NCBI GenBank assembly: GCA_964580995.1
Contig: CAZOMV010000009.1
Coordinates: 1-64,000 of the forward strand
Reading direction: 5' to 3'
Origin: JAKJEP01 sp964580995
GTDB lineage: Bacteria > Planctomycetota > Phycisphaerae > Sedimentisphaerales > SM23-30
Length of the DNA stretch: 64,000 bases
A program made the translations under genes and the position numbers. The notes under the pieces are model-generated. The model made no database searches. It saw only the letters and a program-made list of their open reading frames with translations, and was not told where the DNA came from. Below are positions 52,509-61,302 of the stretch, in pieces. The number at the start of each line of letters is the position of its first letter. Positions within the stretch are counted from its first letter, which is position 1.

Positions 52509-54068
52509 ATGCCCCGACTGACCATTGACAAGCAGAGCGTTGAAGTCACACCCGGCCAGACCATTCTGGCCGCCGCCGCCCGGCTGGGCATTGAGATTCC
52601 CACCCTGTGCTATCGGGAAGGGTGTTCGGCCTCGACCTCCTGCATGGTCTGCGTGGTGAAAATCAAGGGCCGTGAATCCCTGGCCCCCGCCTGCGCCACC
52701 GCGGCTCAGGAGGGTATGGTGGTCGAAAGTGAAACCGACGAAGTCCGCGCCGCCCGCCGCACTGCCCTGGAACTGCTGCTGAGCGACCATCTGGGTGACT
52801 GCCTGGCCCCCTGCCAGAGCATCTGCCCCGACCGGATGAATATCCCCCAAATGATCCGCCAGATTGCCGCCGGTACTATGCGGGACGCGATTCGGACGAT
52901 AAAAAAGGACATTGCCCTGCCAGCGGTGCTGGGCCGCATCTGCCCGGCCCCCTGCGAGAAGGGCTGCCGCCGCCGGGAACAGGATGAGCCGCTGGCCATC
53001 TGCCTGCTCAAACGCCATGCCGCCGATGTGGACCTGGCCTCCGGCACTCCTTACCTGCCCGACTGCCGCCCGGCCACCGGCAAAAAGGTCGCCATCATCG
53101 GCGCCGGGCCTGCCGGTCTGGCCGCCGCGTGGCATCTGCTGCAACTCGGCCATGCCTGTACCCTCTATGACCGTAATGATAAACCCGGCGGCAATCTGCA
53201 GTATGCCGTGCCGCTGGATATACTGCCCCGCGACATTCTGAACGCCGAAATCCTGCTGGTCGAAAAACTGGGGGCTGTTTTTGTTCTCAATCAGCCCATT
53301 CAGGATAAATCTGCCTTCGACCAGTTACAAAATAATTTTGACGCGGTTTTGATCACCGCCGGCAAAATGCAGCCGACTCAGATTCAAATCTGGAATCTGC
53401 CCGCTGCTGAACAGGGCATCCGGGTCAATCCGCAAACCGGTCAAACGGAGATTCCCGGCGTTTTCGCCGCCGGCTCTGCCGTGCGGGAACTGAAAATGGC
53501 GGTACGGGCCGAAGCGGACGGTAAAACCGCCGCTCATGCCATCGACCAGTATCTCACCGGCCAAACCATAACCGGCCTGCCCAAAGAATTCTCCACCCAT
53601 ATCGGCAAGCTGCAAAAGGGGGAAATCGAATCGTTTATGCAGGAGGTGCCGACCCATCCCCGCCAGGTACCGGCTGGAGAATCTGCTGGTCTAACTGACG
53701 AACAGGCCCGCACCGAATCGCTCCGCTGCCTCCACTGCGACTGCCGCAAGCCCGGTACCTGTAAACTCCGGATCTACTCACAGCGGTATCAGGCGAACCC
53801 GAACCGCTACCCGGGTGACCGCCGCCCCTTCGAGATGCAAATTCGCCATCCGGAAATCCTCTTCGAGCCGGGCAAATGCATCGACTGCGGCCTCTGCGTC
53901 CAGATCTGCGAACAAGCCAAGGAACCGCTGGGCTTCACTTACATCGGCCGGGGCTTCGACGTCCGCATCGGCCCCCCCTTCCGCCAGCCGCTGGCCGAGG
54001 CCCTCACCCGCGTCGCCCGCGACTGTGCCGCCGCCTGCCCCACCGCCGCGATCTCCCTGAAATCCTGA
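52509..54068 (+). CDS. NuoG-type [2Fe-2S] and GltD-like FAD hybrid
   Basis: 519 residues. The N-terminus has the NuoG [2Fe-2S] spacing C34-x10-C45-x2-C48-x13-C62. Next is a GltD-type [4Fe-4S] region (about 95-155, CLAPCQSICP and CPAPCEKGC), then an FAD-binding motif VAIIGAGPAGLAAAWHLL (194-211). The NAD(P)H-binding subdomain normally inserted in GltD is missing: FDAVLITAG (277-285) is followed after only 30 residues by EIPGVFAAGSAV. The C-terminus holds CIDCGLCVQIC and CAAACP. Electrons would therefore come from the NuoE-F partner, not from NAD(P)H directly. The start lies three bases after the partner's stop. Confidence 0.8.
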   Translation: MPRLTIDKQSVEVTPGQTILAAAARLGIEIPTLCYREGCSASTSCMVCVVKIKGRESLAPACATAAQEGMVVESETDEVRAARRTALELLLSDHLGDCLAPCQSICPDRMNIPQMIRQIAAGTMRDAIRTIKKDIALPAVLGRICPAPCEKGCRRREQDEPLAICLLKRHAADVDLASGTPYLPDCRPATGKKVAIIGAGPAGLAAAWHLLQLGHACTLYDRNDKPGGNLQYAVPLDILPRDILNAEILLVEKLGAVFVLNQPIQDKSAFDQLQNNFDAVLITAGKMQPTQIQIWNLPAAEQGIRVNPQTGQTEIPGVFAAGSAVRELKMAVRAEADGKTAAHAIDQYLTGQTITGLPKEFSTHIGKLQKGEIESFMQEVPTHPRQVPAGESAGLTDEQARTESLRCLHCDCRKPGTCKLRIYSQRYQANPNRYPGDRRPFEMQIRHPEILFEPGKCIDCGLCVQICEQAKEPLGFTYIGRGFDVRIGPPFRQPLAEALTRVARDCAAACPTAAISLKS

Positions 54069-54078
54069 TTCGTTCCGC

Positions 54079-54672
54079 TTACGCCTGCCGCCCGATCAAA
54101 CTCATCACTTCGCTGCGGCTACGGGCATCGCTGCGGAAGGCCCCCAGCATCGCCGAAGTCACCATCACGCTGCCGGGTTTCTTTACTCCCCGAATAGTCA
54201 TGCAGGTATGCGTCGCCTCCAGCACCACCGCCACACCGCGGGCGTCAATTTCCTTCATCAGGAATTCCGCAATCTGGGTCGTCAGCCGTTCCTGCATCTG
54301 CGGCCGCCGGGCAAAGGAGCTGACGATCCGGGCCAGTTTGCTCACCCCCACGATCCGCCCCTTGGGCAGGTACCCCACATGGGCATGGCCCATAAACGGC
54401 AGCAAATGATGCTCGCACATGCTGTAAAACGGGATATCCTTCAGCAACACGATCTCATCGTAATTTTCGGTAAAGGCGTCCTCCACATGCCGCTTCGGGT
54501 CGTCATGCAGCCCGGCGAACAGCTCCTCATACATCCGCGCCACCCGGTTGGGCGTCTTCAGCAGCCCTTCCCGCTGGGGGTCCTCCCCCACCGCCAGCAG
54601 GATCTCCCGCACCGCCCGCTCGATTCGTGCAACATCCACAACGGCCTTATTATTTTTTTCCGGTACTTCCAT
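54079..54672 (-). CDS. folE: GTP cyclohydrolase I
   Basis: 197 residues of the FolE type I family. FolE converts GTP to dihydroneopterin triphosphate, the first step of folate and pterin synthesis. Seen: LLKTPNRVARMYEELF, SMCEHHLLPFMGHAHVGYLP with the zinc Cys and the catalytic His residues, GVSKLARIVSSFARRPQMQERLT, and VVLEATHTCMTIRG with the second zinc cysteine. AGGGA precedes the ATG. Convergent with the redox cluster, ten bases from its stop. Confidence 0.96.
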   Translation of the reverse strand: MEVPEKNNKAVVDVARIERAVREILLAVGEDPQREGLLKTPNRVARMYEELFAGLHDDPKRHVEDAFTENYDEIVLLKDIPFYSMCEHHLLPFMGHAHVGYLPKGRIVGVSKLARIVSSFARRPQMQERLTTQIAEFLMKEIDARGVAVVLEATHTCMTIRGVKKPGSVMVTSAMLGAFRSDARSRSEVMSLIGRQA

Positions 54673-54896
54673 TCGTATTTTCCCTAAATCACTCTATTCC
54701 TTTTATTTTTAAAAACAGCAGCATCACCTTGATCTATGCTCTGGTCATTTATATAATAACCAGATAGGCTGAAAGAAACCAGCACAAAACCGGTTTTTCC
54801 GCAGGTCAGGAAAAAGACGATAATTGATAACATAGAATAGCACGTTATCGTTTTATTTTTACTATCGTTCTGTATCATCTGAAAGGAGTGTTTCGA

Positions 54897-56966
54897 ATGA
54901 GTACCCTGTTCCAGCGAGTCCGTCTGGGGTTTGTTTGCATTCTAATAGCGGGGTTGTGCACATCGGCGACGATGGCGGTAACGCCGACAGAGGGAGAGAT
55001 GACGCGTGCGAAGAACTGGGTACAGGAGCGGTTTCTGAGCGAAAAGCCAGACATCCCGTTTTCCTTTGTGTATGGCGGAAATGCTTCAGCGGAATTGCTG
55101 ATGAAATGGCCAATGAAGCGGCAGACACGGCAGATGAACAGTCAGTGCAAACGTCATGTTCTGACGTATCGGGATCCCCAGAGCCGGCTGCAACTGCGCT
55201 GCGTGGTGCTGGAATATCTGGATTATCCGGCGGTGGAATGGACCCTGTATTTTCGCAAAGAGGAGCAGAAGGAAATGGCAATCCTGGAAAAGGTTCAGGC
55301 GGGGGATTTTGTGCTTTCCGGTGAAAAAGCCGGAGATTTTACCGTGTATTACGCCGAAGGCAGCGACGCGAAATTCACCGATTTTCAGCCGCTGGAGAAA
55401 AAACTCCCGGACGGTGAAAGTTTGAAGCTGGCCAGCTATGGCGGACGTTCCTCGGACGGTTTTCTGCCGTTTTTCAACGTTGCCTGCCCCGATACCGGGG
55501 GAATGGCCGCGGGGATCGGCTGGACGGGTCAGTGGAACGCCTCAGTAGAACGCAGCGGGGAAAAGTCGCTGCGGCTTCAGGCGGGGATGGAAGGAACGTA
55601 TCTGAAACTCCTGGCCGGGGAGGAAATCCGTACCCCGGCGATGCTGGCGGTATTCTGGGAGGGAACGGACCGGCTGCGCGGCCAGAATCTGCTGCGCCGG
55701 ACGCTGCGGGAGCACTATTCGCCCACACCGGGCGGCAAACCGGTCGATCCGGCGATCGCCTTCAGTGTGCATGCCATGTACAACTTCGACGGGCAGATGA
55801 CCGAACAGAACATGGTGGAGACGGCCCATTTGCTGGGGGCCGGCAAGCTGCCGGTGGATTATATGTGGATCGACGCGGGGTGGTATAATAGTGTCCCCGA
55901 AAATAAGTGGGTCTATACGGGAACCTGGACGGCCGATTCGGTGCGGTTTCCCAACGGGCTGGGGCCGGTGGGCCGGGCGGTTCACGAAGAAGGCCGGCGG
56001 TTTATCCTGTGGTTCGAGCCGGAGCGGGTTATGATTCATTCCTGGCTGCACGAGAATCATCCGGACTGGCTGCTGGCGCCGGATAACGAACTGCCGCCCA
56101 AGCAGCAATACCAGGCCAAAGACGGCTTCTTCCTGCTGAACCTGGGTAATCCGGAGGCATTGCAATGGGTAAAATCGCATTTTGCCGGCATGATTCGGGA
56201 CTATCAGGTGGATGTCTATCGCCAGGACTTCAACATCCACCCCCTGCATCACTGGCACAGCGGGGACAGTCCCGACCGCCGGGGAATTACGGAAATCAGG
56301 CATATCATGGGGCTGTATGAATTCTGGGATTATCTGATCGCGGAATTCCCGGGGCTATGGATCGACAACTGCGCCAGCGGCGGACGCCGGATCGATTTTG
56401 AGTCATTACGCCGTTCCGTGCCGCTGTGGCGCAGCGATGAGTGCTGGAAGCCGATCCCAGAACAGTGCCATAATTTCGGCCTCTCGCAGTGGATCCCCCT
56501 GCACGGGATGGGATCGATCTCGGTGGAGCCGTATGGCTTCTGGAGCGGGATGGGGACCAGTTTTTCGGTGGCGCTGAATTTGCGGGATCAGAAGGTAATC
56601 GAGCCGGCCAGCCGGTTATTGAATCAGTATCGTAGCGTCAAACCGCTGCTGGAGTCCGATTTTTATCCGCTGACACCCTATAGCCTCGAGGAGAATGTGT
56701 GGATGGCCTGGCAGTACGATGTGCCGGAGAAGAGTCAGGGCCTGATACAGGCGTTTCGCCGCTCCGCCTGCGAAACCGCTTCAATGACGTTCAAACTGCA
56801 CGGTCTGGAAGCAGAGGCAAAGTATAATCTGGTCCATATCGACGGTACAATCGTAACCCAGCTAAGCGGAAAACAAATGATGAATGACGGCTTTCCCATT
56901 ACCCTGGAGAAAAAACCGGATGTGGCCGTAATCAGGTACGAGAAAACCGCGATGGAAGGCAATTAA
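54897..56966 (+). CDS. Secreted alpha-galactosidase (GH36/melibiase type)
   Basis: 689 residues with a signal peptide (cut near TMA-VTP). An N-terminal beta-sandwich (about 30-260) precedes the TIM barrel: VDYMWIDAGWY, FILWFEPERVM, DVYRQDFN (candidate nucleophile aspartate), LWIDNCASGGRRIDFE and PLWRSDE (candidate acid/base aspartate). These motifs match the clan GH-D family GH36. The enzyme would remove terminal alpha-galactosyl residues outside the cytoplasm. ATG 54897 follows AAAGGAG by six bases. A small Greek-key domain ends the chain. Confidence 0.88.
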   Translation: MSTLFQRVRLGFVCILIAGLCTSATMAVTPTEGEMTRAKNWVQERFLSEKPDIPFSFVYGGNASAELLMKWPMKRQTRQMNSQCKRHVLTYRDPQSRLQLRCVVLEYLDYPAVEWTLYFRKEEQKEMAILEKVQAGDFVLSGEKAGDFTVYYAEGSDAKFTDFQPLEKKLPDGESLKLASYGGRSSDGFLPFFNVACPDTGGMAAGIGWTGQWNASVERSGEKSLRLQAGMEGTYLKLLAGEEIRTPAMLAVFWEGTDRLRGQNLLRRTLREHYSPTPGGKPVDPAIAFSVHAMYNFDGQMTEQNMVETAHLLGAGKLPVDYMWIDAGWYNSVPENKWVYTGTWTADSVRFPNGLGPVGRAVHEEGRRFILWFEPERVMIHSWLHENHPDWLLAPDNELPPKQQYQAKDGFFLLNLGNPEALQWVKSHFAGMIRDYQVDVYRQDFNIHPLHHWHSGDSPDRRGITEIRHIMGLYEFWDYLIAEFPGLWIDNCASGGRRIDFESLRRSVPLWRSDECWKPIPEQCHNFGLSQWIPLHGMGSISVEPYGFWSGMGTSFSVALNLRDQKVIEPASRLLNQYRSVKPLLESDFYPLTPYSLEENVWMAWQYDVPEKSQGLIQAFRRSACETASMTFKLHGLEAEAKYNLVHIDGTIVTQLSGKQMMNDGFPITLEKKPDVAVIRYEKTAMEGN

Positions 56967-57188
56967 GCAGGTTCGGCAGGATGGTGTTTTCGAGACGAAA
57001 ATATGTCCTGCAAAATTATTCATAACTTCTTGCAATTACTGATATTTATGCAAATTCGGTTAATCGTGGCCTTTTAGACTTGACATTATGCTGTGATAAG
57101 ATTATTATGGAGTTACGATAAGGAAGTTGATTCCACTTACCGACTTATCAGAAAATGATGAATCGCCCGATTCACAGAAAGGAGTAGT
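56967..57188. other. Intergenic region after the alpha-galactosidase gene
   Basis: No gene. GCAGGA (56976-56981) / TCCTGC (57006-57011) encloses TTTTCG-AGA-CGAAAA, a nested stem-loop that may stabilise or end the galactosidase transcript; no long T-run follows. TGATAAG (57094-57100) / CTTATCA (57144-57150) form another inverted repeat beside the promoter at 57080-57108. Confidence 0.4.
57080..57108 (+). promoter_or_regulatory. Strong promoter of the second secreted-protein cluster
   Basis: TTGACA (57080-57085), a 17-base spacer and TATTAT (57103-57108), about 520 bases before the first large gene and 80 before the small frame at 57189. Confidence 0.65.
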
Positions 57189-57314
57189 ATGAGAAAATGG
57201 TTCCGCCAGACGGGGGAATCCGGTATCAATTCTAGCTTTTATCCGGAACACGAAATGGCAAAAACGAGTTTGTCCATAAGAATCCCTAAGAATGGTTTTT
57301 CGGACATTGCCTGA
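57189..57314 (+). CDS. 41-residue leader ORF
   Basis: ATG at 57189 is preceded by AGAAAGGAG, an excellent SD, and by a strong promoter. The predicted product (MRKWFRQTGESG start, ending FSDIA) is basic, with no signal peptide or known motif. It lies in the 5' region of the dockerin-type gene at 57625. It may be a genuine small protein, an upstream regulatory frame or a relic; no family recognised. Confidence 0.35.
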   Translation: MRKWFRQTGESGINSSFYPEHEMAKTSLSIRIPKNGFSDIA

Positions 57315-57624
57315 TTTGGCGGAATTTTTGCCTGATATGGCGTTCATCTCCACCTGTTTTTATTCGATAATTGAAAATGAAATACAGGTTCGTATCTAAA
57401 TATCATATGGTAACCGCCGGAGAATTCCGGTTCATAAAACAAAAAATTGGTAAACACCAGGAGCATAGGGTCTTGGTAGTGAAATTTTAGTATCGCCGGT
57501 GTGACGGAAAGGAAGGAGTATAATATTCAAGTAGAAAATGATTTTATTACCGTAATTTCCCATGTTGTATTTTGTTTTTTGGTATAGCAGTTTTTACCAA
57601 ACGATGATAGAGGAGATAAAACAG
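57315..57624. other. Long leader of the secreted-protein gene at 57625
   Basis: About 310 bases without a gene. GGAAAGGAAGGAG (57506-57518) is a purine-rich, SD-like run about 107 bases before the real start. TTTGGTA and TACCAAA (57579-57602) form an inverted repeat close to the start. No copy of the TTTGACAA leader hairpin is here. Confidence 0.45.
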
Positions 57625-59067
57625 ATGAATAAGATCGGAATATGGATTTTTATTTGGGTATTGAGTGCAGGTTCCTGTGTTTGGGGAGGGCACTTGTTGG
57701 TTGATTTGAACGGAATTGGAGGTGGCGATATCAGCGAACCGAATATCATCACCTACCAGGGGACGGCTCTGCTGGACCGGAGCCTGCCGGCGACAACCTG
57801 GTGGAACGGTTTGCAGATTACCACTGCCAATACCATCGATTCGTACTTTCATGGTCCCGACGATCCGAATTTCTTATATTATGCGGACGGAACCAAAGCG
57901 ACAGGAATCACGATTACCTTGTCTGACTGGCAATGGCAGGATCGTACGCTGGGCGGCGGGGAGACCTTTAATGCTTTACTGAAGGATTATATCGGATCAG
58001 ACCATACCTCCTATATAACCGTCGGCGGCTTGACGCCCGGCCAGGCTTATGATGTGGTGGGTTACAGCAGCAACGGACCAGACGGGCTGGGAGCCTACTG
58101 GGCCGCCAACGGAGTAGGACCGGTGGATCTTACTCTCGGTGTTGCCAATGTGGGTGTGATACGCGGAGTGGTCGCTGATGGAGAAGGCAAAATTGTCATA
58201 AGCTGTGACCATGATCCCCTTACGGCGGCACCTCTAACAATTGTGAACGGATTTGAAATCAAAGAAGCCGCAATAATGCCGGCCAATACTTCCTATCTGA
58301 CGGAAATCGGACTCACCCGAGCCAATGCCGACGGCAGCATGGATGTACGGGAACGGTATAATACCTTCTGGTACGATGCGGCGTGGTCGGTAGTAGTTTA
58401 TGAAGGGGCGTTTGATCCGAACGGAATTGATCCCAACGAAATGTGCGTGAATTATCCGGTGGATTACTCGGTCAACATTCCGCTGTCGGTAGGTGACGAG
58501 AAGACCTTCCATTTCTATTTCAGCCGGGCCAATCCGGACGGCTATATCGAGGCACCATTTTGGGGCATGAATTTCTTCTTTAACAATCAGCAGTATCTCA
58601 GTCAGGCCAAGGCAGGAATTTCGGTGCTGGCGGATATGGATGAAACCAATGCAAATGACGGCCATCCGGCCTTTGTCGCCAACAGCAGCGCCTCCACTAT
58701 GGGTTATCCCTACGATCCGGCGATTCCGGGAAGCGGCTCCCTGGTCTTTTACGATGCGGCCGCAGATACCGCGGTCACCCTGACGGACTTTTTTGTGTAC
58801 TATCAGGATGTATGGAACGCGGATATGATCCGGCGGGATGACTGGCTGGGAGACGGCCCCCCCACTCCCGGTCCGGACGGCTGGATCGACTGCGTGGGTC
58901 AGTTCACCTTGAAGGTGGAAGCCTATGTCCCCACTTGTAGCGAAGCCGGCGTTTATGTCCCGCAGGATCTGAACCACGACTGTTATGTGGACCTGGCGGA
59001 TCTGGCGATACTGGCAGGACAGTGGCTGCAATGCAATGACCAATGGAATCCCGATTGTGCCTTGTAA
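57625..59067 (+). CDS. Secreted modular protein with dockerin-like tail
   Basis: 480 residues from the ATG at 57625, ten bases after GAGGAG. Signal peptide cut near CVWG. Residues about 20-205 are a domain B relative of the PEP-CTERM protein at 8867 (ITTANTIDSYFHGPDDPN, ITVGGLTPGQAYDVVGYSSNG, FEIKE). Residues about 210-440 resemble the middle domain of the protein at 3706 (FHFYFSRANPDGY, FFNNQQYLS, GQFTLKVE). The end is a dockerin-like DLNHDCYVDLADLA motif with WLQCND. The protein thus combines modules found separately in the first cluster. No catalytic signature seen. Confidence 0.8.
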   Translation: MNKIGIWIFIWVLSAGSCVWGGHLLVDLNGIGGGDISEPNIITYQGTALLDRSLPATTWWNGLQITTANTIDSYFHGPDDPNFLYYADGTKATGITITLSDWQWQDRTLGGGETFNALLKDYIGSDHTSYITVGGLTPGQAYDVVGYSSNGPDGLGAYWAANGVGPVDLTLGVANVGVIRGVVADGEGKIVISCDHDPLTAAPLTIVNGFEIKEAAIMPANTSYLTEIGLTRANADGSMDVRERYNTFWYDAAWSVVVYEGAFDPNGIDPNEMCVNYPVDYSVNIPLSVGDEKTFHFYFSRANPDGYIEAPFWGMNFFFNNQQYLSQAKAGISVLADMDETNANDGHPAFVANSSASTMGYPYDPAIPGSGSLVFYDAAADTAVTLTDFFVYYQDVWNADMIRRDDWLGDGPPTPGPDGWIDCVGQFTLKVEAYVPTCSEAGVYVPQDLNHDCYVDLADLAILAGQWLQCNDQWNPDCAL

Positions 59068-59178
59068 ATGTTTATAATTAATAAGGAATCAGCCTGTCGT
59101 ACTTGCTTGTACAAATGGGTTGATCGGTAATACCTATGACTTTAGTATTTAACTTTGAATATTGAAAGGAGAGAAATA

Positions 59179-61104
59179 ATGTACAGGAACAACATAGTTA
59201 GGGGAGGAGCAGTTATCCTGATGGTTTTGAGTGTGTGCGGCAGTCTCTGGGCCCAGCCGAATCCGGCGGATCCGACGCTGCGGCTCTGGTTAAAAGCGGA
59301 CGATCTGGCGGCAACGTATAGTCCGGGAGAAGCGATTGCCGGCTGGCAGGACGCCAGCTCCTACGGGGCCTATCTGGCGCCGCGGGAAGGGAAAAATGAG
59401 GCACCGAACTATCAGGAGGTGGATATTTTCGGAAATACGATATCAGCCGTGGAATTTATCGCGGACGCGGGCCGGGATCGGCTTTTTGAGGTTATTGAGC
59501 CGTCCGGGAATCCGAACGAACCGAATCAAGTGACGATGACGGATATCGGTAATGGAGTCTCTCTGACGGCGATTGTGGTTTATTATCCGATCACGGCCGG
59601 CCCCAGTATGGGAGCCCAGTGTATTTTGGGAAAACGGGGTACAAACAGTTGTACGTACACCTTCCAGATTGCCGGTCATCTGAGTAATCCCGGCAAATTG
59701 ACGTATGTCACGTATGGGGGCGATGTAGTCTTTCTCAGTGACAAAGGCGTGAATCCGGTGCGGTGGCATATATCGGGGATGACCATCGAAGAGGCGGGGG
59801 AGACTGATATTCTGCGTTTTTACGATAACGACACCATGGCCCCCGATGCACGAATGGCTCTGACAGGCGAAAGGAACGTCCTGGGCCGCAATGATTCCTG
59901 TGCGGATCCGCTCGGTATCGGCGGCCATATGCAAGCCTGCTGTGGAGAAGGGGAATGCTTCGCCGGCTATATCGCGGAGGTTATCCTGTATGACCGGGTT
60001 TTAGGATCCGCGGAAATGGAATCTATCCAGGCGTATTTGAATGCCAAATACCTCCCCGAAATACCCGATCCGGCGGCGGTTCTGAATCCGGCGAATCCTG
60101 ATCTACGCTTGTGGCTGGCAGCGGACGCAATTACGACGACCCGAGCCGGTGTGGACCTTGGAGGCAGTCCGGTCAACTATGTCGATGCCTGGCCTGACCA
60201 AAGTTCATATAATACCTTGATAGCCACCCAAACGACAGGTGAAGTTGCCAACGATCCTGACAATCATACCCCCCAGCTGGTAACGGCAACGAATGGGGAT
60301 ATGACATTCCCAGCCGTCAATTTCCGGCAGGCGTATGATCCGATTACCCCGGATTCCGGATTTGGCGGGCATTATTCCGACCGGCTGTACCAGCAGAGCA
60401 ACCTCAACAGCCAGACCGGCGGAAACGACCCCCTGAATATCGGAAAAGGTACCAACCTGACGGTCTTTATGGTGTACATGAATCCAAACGTCAATTCGGC
60501 AGTCTTAGGACCCGGTCAGTGTATTTTTGCCAAACGGGGTCCCGGCGGCTGCCCTTACTCGTTTTATCATCGCTACCAAATAACGGACAATTCCTTGCTT
60601 ACTTATGCTGACCCGCTCTGGTACGATGAAGGTATGTCACCCAGCGTAGCCCGGTGGGGTCTGATGGAGATGCAGATCACCCAATTTGGTGCGGGTGAAG
60701 TTCTCGCCTTTTCCGAATTTAATGACGGCACCCGCTGGGATCTGATAACCAGCCAGCAGATAGCGAGCCGCAACGGTCCTCTTGCAGATGATACGCCCTT
60801 TACGCTGACCTTCATGGCTCAGCTTATAGGTGCCGATGCGAATAATCCGTGGGGCAATGGTGCCTACGAGCGTTTTGCCGGCCAGTTCGCTGAGATACTC
60901 ATCTTTGCCAAAGAACTGTCGCTTGCGGAGAAGGAGTATGTAGAGAATTATCTCTTCGATAAGTACATTCCCCTACCCACCTATTGCTCCACGTATCTAG
61001 CGACGGATCTGAATAAAGATTGCTATGTCGATCTGCAAGACTTTGCGGAGTTTGCGAAAGTGTGGCTCTATTGCAATGATCCGCGCAATGAAGCTTGTAA
61101 CTAA
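59179..61104 (+). CDS. Secreted protein with two LamG-like domains and dockerin-like tail
   Basis: 641 residues from the ATG at 59179, preceded by AAAGGAG. Signal peptide cut near LWA-QPN. Two LamG-like domains follow (about 25-295: LRLWLKADDLAATYSPGEAIAGWQD; about 305-605: LRLWLAADAITTTRAG, WPDQSSYN), each with a matching QCI(L/F)(G/A)KRG motif, which shows an internal duplication. Then the dockerin-like motif DLNKDCYVDLQDFA with WLYCND. Distantly related to the LamG-like proteins at 3706 and 5356. Probably binds polysaccharide or other surface ligands. Confidence 0.8.
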   Translation: MYRNNIVRGGAVILMVLSVCGSLWAQPNPADPTLRLWLKADDLAATYSPGEAIAGWQDASSYGAYLAPREGKNEAPNYQEVDIFGNTISAVEFIADAGRDRLFEVIEPSGNPNEPNQVTMTDIGNGVSLTAIVVYYPITAGPSMGAQCILGKRGTNSCTYTFQIAGHLSNPGKLTYVTYGGDVVFLSDKGVNPVRWHISGMTIEEAGETDILRFYDNDTMAPDARMALTGERNVLGRNDSCADPLGIGGHMQACCGEGECFAGYIAEVILYDRVLGSAEMESIQAYLNAKYLPEIPDPAAVLNPANPDLRLWLAADAITTTRAGVDLGGSPVNYVDAWPDQSSYNTLIATQTTGEVANDPDNHTPQLVTATNGDMTFPAVNFRQAYDPITPDSGFGGHYSDRLYQQSNLNSQTGGNDPLNIGKGTNLTVFMVYMNPNVNSAVLGPGQCIFAKRGPGGCPYSFYHRYQITDNSLLTYADPLWYDEGMSPSVARWGLMEMQITQFGAGEVLAFSEFNDGTRWDLITSQQIASRNGPLADDTPFTLTFMAQLIGADANNPWGNGAYERFAGQFAEILIFAKELSLAEKEYVENYLFDKYIPLPTYCSTYLATDLNKDCYVDLQDFAEFAKVWLYCNDPRNEACN

Positions 61105-61125
61105 TTAAAATGTTATCATGTTATT

Positions 61126-61302
61126 AACCAGCCCGGCCGCACTGGATTTTTGACCGGACCGGGCTGGTTCCTTTCCTTCGAAACGCTGGTTTAGCTGGAA
61201 AGGAGGTGATCAAGAACAAAAATCACAGTTGTGTAACGGTTTGGCATCGGTTGGCATTTACCCGGTGCCGCAGGTAAAAAAGTTTTTTTGAGGAGTAAAA
61301 CA
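61126..61302 (+). promoter_or_regulatory. Structured 5' leader, third cluster copy
   Basis: Hairpin AACCAGCCCGG (61126-61136) / CCGGGCTGGTT (61159-61169), then AAAGGAGGTGATCA (61199-61212), a full complement of the usual 16S tail about 90 bases before the start codon. A GTG inside it opens a 23-codon frame. The TTTGACAA hairpin of the other leaders is absent; a separate GAGGAG serves the ATG at 61303. Confidence 0.55.

Noticed and set aside
57105..57353. 82-residue minus-strand frame
   Set aside because: No SD or family; it is antisense to the small frame that has a promoter and SD.
61240..61262. Sigma-54-type promoter (TGGCAT ... TGGCAT) before the gene at 61303
   Set aside because: The GG-to-GC distance is one base too short and the -12 element does not read TTGC.
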